Shown here: positions 50,107 to 59,582 of the stretch, in pieces
Numbering within the stretch: the first letter of the stretch is position 1
Layout: every line of letters begins with the position of its first letter
NCBI GenBank assembly: GCA_016800925.1
Contig: JABCPU010000403.1
Span: 1-59,582 of the forward strand
Direction: 5' to 3'
Length of the DNA: 59,582 bases
Source of the DNA: Suillus spraguei
Taxonomy: Eukaryota; Basidiomycota; Agaricomycetes; Boletales; Suillaceae
Made by a program: the position numbers and the translations under genes
Notes under the pieces: model-generated
The model's input: the letters and a program-made list of their open reading frames with translations, nothing else
What the model was told of the DNA's origin: nothing
The model's database searches: none

Positions 50107-51897
50107 ATGACAAGCCGGCGCGTGCATTTTTCATCGCCTTTAGCAACTGTCGAGCAGCAGAACATGGCTTCAGAGAGTAAGTGTTCTATTAATGCCAACA
50201 AAGACCAAGCCCCTGTAAAATGGTGGGTTAATTGTGCGCCAATAGACGAACGGACACCCGAATTCCGGAATCTGGAATTTAGAAGTAAGTTCTTCTTCGG
50301 TGAATTGTCCTCCGTACCAATAAATCAATCAAATTCAGGGTACGACATGAGTTCGGGACCTCGGATCGAAACCCTAAATAATCACCTGGGCTATTCAAGT
50401 CCCGGAGCGTACGAACGCACTATGGCAGGAGTGCAAGATTCCATCATGGAGCTTGCTGGTGAGTCCTATGATTTAGATCGACCGAAATAAAAACGCTAGC
50501 ATTATTTTTTAAAGGTATGCTCGATGAAGAAGTGGTGGCACGGAACCGGGCGCAATCCACTGCAATAGCGCCTTCCGCAGATTCTGCTGATGATGTCGAT
50601 GAACTTATGAACGATGAAACACCGTCGTACGATCTCGGGTGGGGCACGGCATTTGATGCAAATGAGGCTGGTGCCTCTGACTCGAATAACGGTTCTGCGA
50701 TAAGTGAGTTCGTAAAAATTGGCATCATCAGTCTTGACGCGTTTGACAAGTCAACTCTCCCTCATACGATCTCGGGTGGAACGCAGCACCCACCGAAAAT
50801 GCGGCAGTTGCCGTTGGCTCGGCGGGTGATTCAGCCGCGCCCGTATGCGATCTCGGGTGGAATGACCTAACCACAGAAAACCCGGATATTGTAGCTAACT
50901 CGTCGGATGGTTCAACCTCGCGTAAGTGCATCTGCCTCGATATAATATCTTTCATATTCAACAAGAAACCGAAGCGCCCGCATACGATCTCGGGTGGATG
51001 GCCCCGGCCCTCGTTCAGAACACCGGAAACTGCTATGTTCACCCCGATGACCCAGTATACGACCTGGGTTGGGGACCCGTCACCCCAGTAGACCAAGGTG
51101 CCACGGAGACCGAGCACGATCTTGAGCGGGGTGGAACGCCTCCGGGTGAACAGGCTGCACAGCCGAATGTCATTGACCTGACCGGTGACGACATACCAGG
51201 TAAGCTATCCATATGTCCGTATGGATGGACGAGACATGGGTTGACGCCGCCTCCAGAGATAATTGATTTGACCGATGGTGATGGACCAACGTACGACTTT
51301 GGCTGGAGACCTACTTCTAGCAGGAAAGGTAAGCCTGAGCCCTACCGTATCCGGTAGAGGTGAGCCATTGACTTGACTCAGAAACATCAGCATCGTCCGG
51401 CGCACCCGCTTCAACTTCTGCTGTGCCCATGGAATTAAATGGTGACGACGACGCGCACCTGTTTTTCGGTGAGCGGTATTATGGTTCTCATAAGAGGATG
51501 CGCAATTATTCACAACCTAAGATGCAGATCCGGTCGAATGCATGAAGTTCCGGAGGAATCGACGAATGAAAGCCATCGGCAACGACATGGGTGAGCGTGT
51601 CACTGAGATCTATCCCGACCTTGCGCTAATGATTGATAAGACGATGAACATGTGCATGCGATAGTCGAGAATGCGGTGCATGGCTTAAACGATAGTCGGA
51701 CACCCTCACAAGTTCTCATAGATAACCGGCGCATACTCGGATCCTTTGCGAACGCCCGGGATCGGGTGACCGATGCTGGTAGGGACATGTGCAAGTTACA
51801 CCGGATGCTTCAACTCCAACGCCGGATGGTGAAAACATTGGACGAGGTGATTGGAGCGCTCGAGTACAAACCAGAGTGGAGTCATGCATGGCCGTAA
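50107..51897 (+). CDS. Gene B2: YDLGW-repeat protein
   Basis: Plus-strand paralogue of B1. It starts MTSRRVHFSSPLATVEQQN, with an RVHF motif (PP1-docking-like). Exon 2 starts YDMSSGPRIETLNNHLGYSS. Repeat motifs: PSYDLGWG (50624), PSYDLGWN (50758), PVCDLGWN (50840, Tyr changed to Cys), PAYDLGWM (50978), PVYDLGWG (51051) and PTYDFGWR (51291), most in separate short exons bounded by GT-AG introns. PNVIDLTGDDIPG and EIIDLTDGDGP repeat a second acidic motif. The C-terminal domain, joined by introns, has HVHAIVENAVHGLNDSRTPS, DMCKLHRMLQLQRRMVKTLD and stops at 51895-51897. Exon phases could not be checked everywhere. Unknown function. Confidence 0.68.
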
Positions 51898-51986
51898 TTT
51901 TATATACCGTGTCAAATGATTTCGGCAGTGGCAATTGAACATGGGAGTGATACCCGCTGCTCTGGCATTCAGACCAGCGTTTGACA

Positions 51987-52253
51987 TTAAAATGAGTTCC
52001 AAACACCTTGCACATGCATCAACAATGCAAGCCCAATTTCTTCACCATCAGCCACCTCTGCTAACTGGAAGTGTGTTGTGGCCGCAGCAATTTCTCTGGG
52101 ATCATTCGAATCCCTACTGTCTGCACCGAGCATTTGCTTGTCCGAATGACAGTTTCGCCGGTCTGACGTCACTTTCGTCAGGGATGTTCCCTTCCTTATA
52201 TCTGGCAAATCACGATCAGACTCATCATCATCTGATTCCCGCTCCGCAGCCAT
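51987..52253 (-). CDS. Gene C2: small charged protein
   Basis: 88 codons from ATG 52253: MAAERESDDDESDRDLPDIR, then KVTSDRRNCHSDKQMLGADS and VQGVWNSF. It is acidic then basic, with no domain. Convergent with B2, 90 bp away, as C1 is with B1. The weak shared pattern with C1 (DLPDxR ... DSRD) is the only evidence of kinship. Confidence 0.4.
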   Translation of the reverse strand: MAAERESDDDESDRDLPDIRKGTSLTKVTSDRRNCHSDKQMLGADSRDSNDPREIAAATTHFQLAEVADGEEIGLALLMHVQGVWNSF

Positions 52254-52534
52254 GGAAATTACGTATGTAGATCTATGCTTCTTCGTCTATACAGTACGAG
52301 GTACTGGGTAGCAATACCATGTGCTCTTTCATTTCCGCTGCATCGTCTTATTTCGGCAGCATTGCCTACGGTATTGCCGCAACCACCTTGACCACGGTAT
52401 CCAACCGGGTCGGAAATTTGAACTATTTATACCAAGCACTTAATTGCCACATCCTCATTGACAAGGGCTCTCATTTCCTTCTCGATACTGCCACTGCCGA
52501 CTCGTGTCTGCCATCTAACCCACCGATTATCTTC

Positions 52535-53408
52535 ATGACTCAAGAATCACACACAGTCTTTTCCATTTGGGATGCCGCAAATGCATTCGAATATGCTACC
52601 TCGCGGTTCACCGCGATCCGGATGGCTCTTGATATCAGCCAGGTGCCCCGGACAGCTGTCTTCCGGCAGCGCTTCGTCCAACACCTTGTATGGGAGGCTG
52701 AAGTGAGGCTTACATGACCTGGTTGTATATTCCGGCTGACTTGTGTGCCTTGCAGAGATTCGTCTTCCCGTTCATCAACATATGCGCCACTAAGAATACA
52801 TCTCCGGCCCTGCCGGTGTATCTCAGTGACATCGTCAAGATGCTCATAGAGTGGCAGGTCGGAGTTCTTGACGATGACGGCCTCTTCCGAAAGTTCTGGA
52901 CCCACAAATTTGACTTATCGGGGGATCTAATGGCAAGCTATCGGGTGGTGAAGGTCTATCAGTATAGCTGGTGGAAGGACCAATTCGACTTAACCCCATT
53001 TGAGATGCCCAGTTGCATCACACCGGACGAGGTCCGTGACTTGTACCAACACCATGGCCAACAAACGGTGATTCTCGTTTAGTATTTACTTCCGGCACCG
53101 GGCCGCACCTGACGCTAATATTCTTCTAGCCTACCGGATCCCTCCTCGTACCGGACATGAGAAGATACAACGGAAATAGAAACCCCCTGCTAACAGATCT
53201 GCGGGTCGTCAGAGGCGATCTCGAAGAATTCGGGACTCATCTCGAGGAATGGCTGGCGGAGAAGACGGAAGACGGTAGATTGGCATTGGAGGAAATGGCT
53301 AGATTGGTGGGCCCAGTGGATGAGCTCCATGACGCAATCGCTGCTTCTCAGAGGCTCTTGAATACTTCTGGAATGGATGGACAACCAGGTGTTGTGCATC
53401 GGTGGTAG
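52535..53408 (+). CDS. Gene D2: helical protein
   Basis: Starts MTQESHTVFSIWDAANAFEY, then YATSRFTAIRMALDISQVPR and FVQHLVWEAE. Intron 1 (52702-52754, GTGAGG...GCAG). Then RFVFPFINICATKNTSPALP, VKMLIEWQVGVLDDDGLFRK and YSWWKDQFD. Intron 2 (53068-53129, GTGATT...CTAG) leads in frame to PTGSLLVPDMRRYNGNRNPL and a C-terminal coiled coil (DLEEFGTHLEEWLAEKTEDG), stop at 53406-53408. Intact; about 250 residues. D1 lacks the last exon. An in-frame ATG further upstream at 52319 is less likely because D1 shares only the later start. Function unknown. Confidence 0.6.
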
Positions 53409-53697
53409 CAGTAGTTATTCCTTATATTGACTGAGCTGTATCAGAACTTCCGAGTAGTCTTTTTGCCTCAGCAGTCCAGCGGAGTATGTATGGTCCATTA
53501 ATTCATTTGATCCCGCACGTATATTATATGTTAAGATCAAGGGTCCATGATGCAATGTCATGATATTAAGTCCCATCGCTTGCCTTCTGGGGCACTCACC
53601 CTCAAGCCTCATACATATGCATTATGGCTCAATTTACACGTGGCCCGCGGTGAAGTTGATGCATTATGAGAAAGTCTACTGTGCCTTGTAGTGACGT
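53409..53697. other. No gene seen
   Basis: A/T-rich spacer downstream of gene D2, with no repeats recognised. Confidence 0.3.
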
Positions 53698-53763
53698 GTG
53701 ATGTCACGTGGTGCGGCTGCACTAACCGCTCCGGTACACTATTACTCTTGTTCTCAACGTCAG

Positions 53764-54190
53764 ATGTACAAACTTAACTGCATTGTCTTGGGTGATAATT
53801 CTGAACGTGTTTTCAGAGTCGACATTGTGCGGGCGCAGACTATTGGTGACCTCCGAGAGGTCATCAAACACAAGAAGAAGCCAGAATTTGACGTGTCAAG
53901 CTATGGCAGGTGAGTGATCTGATGTGATATTCCGATATTTTGAAAGGTCGACCTGCCTATTGACGGGATGATCCATCATAATCTTAACGGTCTTACACTT
54001 GACGGAAAGACATCCTATCACTTGTGGCCGAAATGCTCGAGGTTTTTGTCAGTGCTCCTCAGCATAAGCATCTGCATATTGTTGTCAAAGACCACCTCAA
54101 GCTCAACTGCTTTGTCTGGGGCGATAATCCTTGCCATGTAGTTGAGATCCGCCTATCAACCCCGACACTAGCAATCAGCTATCCATGACA
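53764..54190 (+). pseudogene. Crinkler-type (CRN) ubiquitin-like N-terminal fragment, two tandem units
   Basis: The first unit begins MYKLNCIVLGDNSERVFRVD and continues TIGDLREVIKHKKKPEFD. An intron (53911-53949) leads to VDLPIDGMIHHNLNGLTLDG, with a frame change near 54015 leading to HKHLHIVVKDHLKLNCFVWG, where a second unit starts (GDNPCHVVEIRLS) and breaks off. The pattern matches the ubiquitin-like header of Crinkler-type proteins, which are modular proteins of fungi and oomycetes. No C-terminal effector or nuclease domain follows. The reading frame is disturbed, so it is probably a relic. Confidence 0.6.
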
Positions 54191-54249
54191 AACCTCACTT
54201 CGCATCGCCAGCAATGTTTGACGTGACTTGGATCATGTCCCAACACAGG

Positions 54250-54380
54250 AAGTGCAAGGCATCTCCAATAATCCAGTCGCTTGACGAGGAAGTCGACGAG
54301 TTGATGGACAGCCCGTCTTATGATCTCGGGTGGAGCATGCCGGCTGCAGATTTGCACGCGTCTGTCCGTGACCGCGGTCC
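54250..54380 (+). pseudogene. Stray YDLGW exon
   Basis: Encodes SLDEEVDELMDSPSYDLGWS (about 54280-54340), close to the B2 sequence around 50520-50640 (LDEEV ... VDELMN ... PSYDLGWG) but with the middle missing. It lies directly after the Crinkler fragment and before GGGCCC repeats. Its flanks are not gene-B-like, so it is a fragment of a third copy or the product of a rearrangement. Confidence 0.65.
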
Positions 54381-54830
54381 AAACACCCGGGCCCTTCGAT
54401 ATTCACCCAATTTCCACTACCCTGGTATATACCGCCTTCTGGGCCCAGTTGTGTCTACCGAGTTTCTTATACCCCTGGCACATACCACGTCCACGTATGC
54501 CCAACCGTATCTGCCGATGCTATGGCATATAGTGCATCCACCCAGGCCCGTCTGTGTCTACAGCAGTCCAAACACCCGGGCCTTTATATCAACCCAATTT
54601 TCAATTCCCTGGCATATACCACGTTCACTTGGGCCGAAACGTATCTGCCGACGTCCCAATATCATGGCATGTAGTGTATCCATCCGGGCCCGACCGTGTC
54701 TAATCATGCCTGATATACCCAATTCGACTCACCCGTCCTATATCACATGCTCGGCCCAGACGTATCTACGGAGTTATATATCACGCACTGCATGGCTGGC
54801 CCAGCCATTAGCATCAGATAGTTGTATCAG
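54380..54830 (+). repeat. GGGCCC-rich repeats, probable right subterminal part of element 2
   Basis: Units with ACACCCGGGCCCTT / CACCCGGGCC and CTGGCATATACCACG repeat about three times (54390, 54470, 54570). This resembles the subterminal arrays of element 1 in composition. The long plus-strand open frame through it is an artefact. Confidence 0.6.
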
Positions 54831-54885
54831 CTACGAGACGCCAAGCTACCATCTCCTGGTTCTTTCTCATACAAACAATCAAAAA

Positions 54886-57470
54886 TCAAGCATATCGAGC
54901 CTTCTTCCCTTGATTTGTTGGCGGAAGCGATGTTTCATCTCCCGGTCTGGGCCTCTTCTGCTTCAGGAGATTGGAGAGCGGACAAAGTTCTATGCCACCA
55001 GCACGCCGTTGCGCATCATTAAGATATGTTGCCGCTTTTGTGTGCATATCGTTCAGAAGAGCATCGTCGAGCGTTAGCGTGGGAAATTTTGCCTCCGCCT
55101 TTTCGTAGCCATCTTGGAGAGCATGTGCGAAATCAGGAATAATAGGGCTGCAAACATTAAAGCACGTCTTTGAAAGGAGATTTTCAAGCTTCGTTTGGAG
55201 TTGTCCAGTGTGGAGGAAGAAGTGAAGGCGTGATGTCTGGCCGACCGTACCAGGGAAGGCCGAATGATATTCTTTCAACTGAGCATGTGCTTCAAAGGAA
55301 TGGTCGGCGTTCGCCGTCTTCGTGTCCGTGTGATAAAATAAAATCCAGGTAAATGCCCACCATATGGATTCAATGTCGTGCAGGAAATTCATGCGAAATG
55401 AAGGTTGCTGCCGATGGTGTGCATGACGTGGGAAGAAAAGGTAATTCTGGCTTTCTACTTCCACCGCCATGAAATGCATTGTTCCCTGTCGACGAGTTAA
55501 CAGTGAAAGAGATCATCTTCAAAAACTCTTACCGTTCGAACATCATTAGAAGAGTCTGAATCTATCTCTTTTGCGTACTCGAAGTCACCCAACTTCCCCA
55601 CACCCTCGACCCAAATTGCGTTCCCGACGCTGAAATCGCGATGAACCCAGCCTGCTTTGTGCAAATAATACAAGGCTAAGGTTGAATGAGTGACTGAGAA
55701 AGGAGAGTGACAGTGGTTTGCTCACCCATAAGTGCACCGGACAAGCAAGTCAGATTATTGGCCAAAGAGGTGATATCCTTGAGAGCGACTCCGACATCAT
55801 GGAAGACAGTGCGAGTATGGACTCTGCGTGGGATTTTGTGCGCAATAATGCCCAATTGTGTGGAAAAAAGGGCAGACAGCTGACCAGAGTCGGGGACGTC
55901 GCCTTTGCTAGATAAATGTCGTTTCGTGGAGAGGGTAGGATTGAGATCGATGGACACCCAGGTACGATTATGCTCTTCTGCAACCATCGGGGTCTCGTCT
56001 CGGGTATCGTCGATTGCGACATCCTGCCAGAGCCGGACTCCAACGAAGTGCCTCTTGGCATTCGCCAACTCATCCGGTTGCAGCTTCTTCTCACAGGAAG
56101 CCAAGATATTTTTTAGGATCTCGCCCTCTGATTGACGTCCAGCTTCTCTCCATGAATCTTTGACGGCAACTTTCTTTCCCTCGGCGTCCGTAGCTTCGTA
56201 CACGCGAGTTCCACGCCCAACCATAGAGTCTGCGCCATAAGTTGCAAGTTCACGTGTCGTGGTGAACACTTCATCCCCAATAGTGAACTTGTATTGGAAA
56301 ACCTCCCCATCACGGATCCGCTCGACAGTGGGGTCCCATCCGAGCTCTTTCACAGCAGAAGACTTAGACGCAAATCCAAGAGCGTAAAAGAGCGTGATAA
56401 CACCATCAATATTCTAGATGTACCATGCCTGTTAGCGCCCTGACACCCAGCACGATATGTCTGCGTACCTCGAAGAAGTTGATAGGTTCTGTAACCGCAA
56501 GGAGCGCGCGATTGCTGAGCCACAGTCTCAATTGCGTGTCCTCTATTGTGATACCAAACGCAAACCGACGAAGAGGATCCTCGCGCATGATATTGTGAAG
56601 GCTCCAGATTATTTTTTCTTCGTCCTAGAGTAGGCTTTATGAGCGGACGCCGACAAGATCGATCTGTAACAACTTACATCTCGGAGAGACTCAATATTCC
56701 GTCCCTTCTTGAACTCGAATGGCACAGCAATATCGAACCAATGGATCTTGGGCTCGGGTTTTTCGTTGCTAAGTACAAGGTATCCATCAGGCCTGGAAGT
56801 ATTGTTGCGCTCCGAGAGGGGTGTTCCGTTTGGGTTCGCTAGGAAGGACACTCCGTGATCCGGGACTTCCGCCAAAATTTCAGCGATGATGCGACCGAGG
56901 GGCTTAAACGCATTCTCTTCGGACTCTTTCGATATGGCAGGTGGGGTAAAGTCTGTCCATCGCAAGCCACTCTCGTCGTCGGTGAGAATCTTGCACTTTG
57001 TCAAGTTGTTGCGTATCCGCTGCAGATTCGGCTGAGAGGGCCCGGCACCGACGCATTTCACTAAGCAATCGAATGGAACCTGCAGATACCTTCTCAAATC
57101 AGCGAGAACAGCAATGCGGCCTAGTTTCAGATCCCCCGTGCGATAATCAGCGTGTGAGGTATGACGAGCGACTGGAACTGTATCTGGCGGTAACATTGGG
57201 GAATTCTGTGATGGTGGTGTATGAGGGGTGAGCATCATAATTCGATGAGGCAGGTAAGGACAATGTGCCTTTGGCAATATGAAACCGTAATTGTTCCACA
57301 GGAACAGGATTGTTACTGCAGCGTTATATTTAGAACTTAAATCCTTGCCATTTAACGGACTCGCAAGTGTGGCTACGTACCTCGCAGGGACCAAGAGGAA
57401 GTCGTACTCTGGTAGATCAGTGTATTAGTATAACTTGGGAAAACTGAACGGTCACGTGGTGCGATTTCGC
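54886..57470 (-). CDS. FunK1 fungal-type protein kinase
   Basis: Minus-strand, several introns, intact. N-terminal part (57394-56609) has LKLGRIAVLADLRRYLQVPF, LSERNNTSRPDGYLVL and IHWFDIAVPFEFKKG. The following exons give IMREDPLRRFAFGITIEDTQ and LRLWLSNRALLAVTEPINFF. The kinase region has a Gly-rich VGRGTRVYEATDAEGKKVAV (candidate ATP lysine in AVKDSW, near 56165), the catalytic loop GWVHRDFSVGNAIW (55645), the metal-binding GDFEYAKEID (55590) and TGTMHFMAVEV (55485). The C-terminus is basic (KQKRPRPGDET), with its stop at 54886. FunK1 kinases are expanded in agaricomycetes, and their substrates are mostly unknown. The first exon and ATG are uncertain; coding sequence reaches at least 57470 (SAKSHHVTVQFSQ). 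Confidence 0.88.
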
Positions 57471-57506
57471 TGAAGATGGCGTCTCTGCAGACTGCAGATC
57501 TGAAGT

Positions 57507-59582
57507 ATGACTACAGCACCCTCAGTTCATCTTTTCCCCATATCACATGCTGCTCTCGCATCTCTTTCTGCATTCACAGTTGCCTCTCCTTCTGCCATAC
57601 CTAGCTCTTCGGTCTCCTTAGCCCAAACTATTGGCACCATCGTTGATACCCTCGCCGGCGTGGACGATGCTCTCCAGCTCTACAATCGGGCGGTCGAGAA
57701 CTGGCGCGACCAGCTTGGCCACTTGATAAAGCTTGAGGAAGACATAGCAGCTATTCTGCGCGACAGGGAAATTCTGTCCTTCCTAACTCTTTCTGTATCA
57801 GCTCTCTGTTGACCTTCATATCAGTGTTACTCGCCTAATCAAAGTCTCCAAATCCTCCAAGGCTACACGGGATCCTCGTTCATCACTGATTCTACCATCA
57901 GGCTCTACATCATTTACGTCTCTCCCTTGTACCAATTCTACAGCACATAGCTCTTCTACCACCAAACTTTTGCAAGCTCAAGAGGAGCTACACGCTTGCG
58001 AGGCTCATTTAGCCGCTAAGGAGCTGGAGCTAGAGGGACTTCGGGTCAGCATAGCAAGAGAAGGTCTCGGTGCTCGCTGTCGGGCTATTATTGATTGTGG
58101 GTGGGCTTGGGGCGAATTGGGCAAGGAAGGTCTTCGGGTGTTGCAGAGTCTTAATGTTTCAAGTTCCAACGGTCAAGGTGTGCTGCTATACTGTGTTTCT
58201 TTTTTTTTTCGAATCACCTATTCATAAGCGTGATGCGCACGCATTCAGTTCCAGAATCACCATCAGCGTCATTTTCACCGCATTCGCCCTCCGCGCCCAT
58301 CACTCTTCCCCAACAAAGCCTTTACCTTCTCCCGCGCTACCTCTCCATGTCACACAGAGCCCAATATCCTACTCTTCTGACATTTCCTCCCTCACGCTTT
58401 CTCAAAGTGCTTCGCAACAGCACGATGGGCCCTCTTGTGGGACTAGCCAAGAAGGCGTGGTTCCTGATCGTCATAGCTTCAATGGTCATCAAGAGGTGAC
58501 AATCACCATTCCTCCTGCGCACGTCATCTCAGAACTTACCATGCCCACTGGCGTCCGTTCTCTGCCTTCAAAACAGATTTTATCAGCGACACCCCTACTT
58601 TTGCAACACTCATCCGGACGAGACAGCGAGTTTCTCGACATGCGTCTACGCAACATTTTGTGTGAGATGTACAACGCTGAGATGCGTCGCGAAGGACGGA
58701 AAGTGGAGAGATTGACTGGCATTGTGAGGACGTTATGTGATGCGATCGGGTCTGGTGCGCTTCCCTTTCCCCTTCTTGTGTACTGCCATGTACTAACTCA
58801 CGCACACAGTATCACTGACAGTAATCCAAGAACTCCACGCCCTAAACGAACCGAGCCCCTCCCCTTCACCCGTCCCTCCAAGCCCGATCCCAAGCGAACA
58901 CAGTCCAAACACCACCACCCACACAGTCACCACCCCTCAGTCCCCATGCTCAACATCCCCCAATACGCATTGCATACATCCACGCCCTCCCCTACATCTT
59001 CCGAATTCTCAGCGTTCGGGAGACACGGGAGACAGCCGACTATAACCTTGACGCCTACTCCTGATGCTGCACGACGTACCTTTAGTATGCTTCTGGAGAG
59101 TTCACGAGGGACCGTATTGCCCGAGTGTTTGGGTGACACTTATGCAGTGTATAACCCCTTCCCTGGGCCATATCACCCGGACTATCTCAGTCGGAATTGG
59201 GTACCACCCAGTATGGCTGGCGTCAATAGTGTCACCAATGAGGCGTTACCGTTCTCGGGGGTCGACAGTATCGACGGGGAAGCGGGCTCTAACGCATCTC
59301 CGCATACTAATAGCGGCGGCAATGTTCCCAACAACGCCAATACGAACGCCAACTCGAATTTCGGCACGACGGGGCATACTGCCAAGCGCCGTCGTATGAG
59401 CACTGACAGCGTGTTAGAACCTCCTAGTAGCGCGGTTTCTTACTCCTCATATGGAGGAGACAGTTTCACGACTGGTTCTGGCGCAATGAGCGCAGGTACT
59501 TCTTCGTCTTCACGGCGTAGCAGCATGGATTTCCCTTTCTTCAGTCCCTATACTGTTTTTCGAGGGAACGGTAACAACGCGT
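57507..59582 (+). CDS. Conserved fungal low-complexity protein, 3' end outside window
   Basis: The start ATG at 57507 lies within 40 bp of the FunK1 5' region (divergent pair). Exon 1 encodes an amphipathic segment (GTIVDTLAGVDDALQLYNRA), exon 2 a coiled coil (QAQEELHACEAHLAAKELEL), then REGLGARCRAIIDCGWAWGE. After introns near 58180-58245 and 58755-58812 the protein is Ser/Pro-rich, with ISELTMPTGVRSLPSKQIL and RLTGIVRTLCDAIGSG. The last part (59040-59582) is open in one frame to the window end: AARRTFSMLLESSRGTVLPE, an Asn/Ser-rich run, then a basic AKRRRMSTDS that could be a nuclear localisation signal, and SRRSSMDFPFFSPYTVFRGN. No lesions. I do not recognise a named family; probably a nuclear regulator. 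Confidence 0.6.

Larger units (their letters stand above)
46570..54830. mobile_element. YDLGW element 2: diverged copy, right end unclear
   Basis: The left end at 46570 (GAGCCCCTTCAGTTACTTTT) matches both ends of element 1. The gene order A (minus), B (plus), C (minus), D (plus) is the same. GGGCCC-rich sequence reappears at 54380-54830, where the element probably ended, but no terminal repeat is visible there. That would make it about 8.3 kb, like element 1. The stretch 53409-54380 contains a Crinkler-type fragment and a stray YDLGW exon not found in element 1. Confidence 0.55.

Noticed and set aside
29882..54830. Starship-type giant element
   Set aside because: No DUF3435 tyrosine-recombinase captain gene and no typical cargo arrangement found.

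Overview
The window looks like a repeat- and pseudogene-rich accessory region of an agaricomycete fungus, most likely a Boletales-type (ectomycorrhizal) basidiomycete. The evidence is short GT-AG introns throughout, a HET/TPR/WD40 protein relic and alpha-kinase relics of a type expanded in such genomes, a FunK1 kinase, a Crinkler-type ubiquitin-like N-terminus, a basidiomycete Harbinger element and an intron-containing integrase. I compared with families from memory only; no database search was possible.

Layout. (1) 1-7.6 kb: broken pieces of a flavin amine oxidase and a WD40-TPR-HET protein, separated by a 2.1-kb near-perfect palindrome (2105-4222). (2) 7.66-12.97 kb: a 5.3-kb element with ~57-bp terminal inverted repeats and an 8-bp (7/8) target duplication. 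It holds a truncated alpha-kinase gene on one strand and a decayed integrase gene on the other. (3) 13.3-19 kb: pseudogenes of a flavin-dependent halogenase and of the exoribonuclease XRN1, the latter with its catalytic core deleted. (4) 19.2-24.9 kb: a 1.45-kb TIR repeat (R) split by a 4.3-kb insertion carrying a dead PIF/Harbinger element; an uninterrupted inverted copy (R') lies at 44.8-46.4 kb. (5) 25-29.8 kb: FHA-domain and possible ParB-fold relics. (6) 29.9-38.2 kb and 46.6-~54.8 kb: two diverged copies of a large multigene element (called here YDLGW element 1 and 2). (7) 38.4-44.2 kb: an apparently intact, spliced C2H2/DUF3505-RecQ helicase gene between the two copies. (8) 53.7-59.6 kb: a Crinkler N-terminal fragment, an intact FunK1 kinase, and a divergent conserved fungal gene running off the end.

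The most interesting system is the pair of YDLGW elements. Each carries the same cassette in the same order: gene A (minus; Zn2Cys6-like cluster plus coiled coil), gene B (plus; exons each carrying a P-x-YDLGW motif, plus a helical C-terminal domain), gene C (minus; small charged protein) and gene D (plus; helical protein). A and B are divergent from a shared promoter with conserved blocks. The element ends start GAGCCCCTTCAG and are followed by GGGCCC-rich and ~155-bp tandem repeats. The two cassettes differ a lot in sequence but keep reading frames, intron positions and motifs, which suggests selection on A and B. I see no known transposase in them. The helicase between the two facing ends is a candidate partner, but that is inference only.
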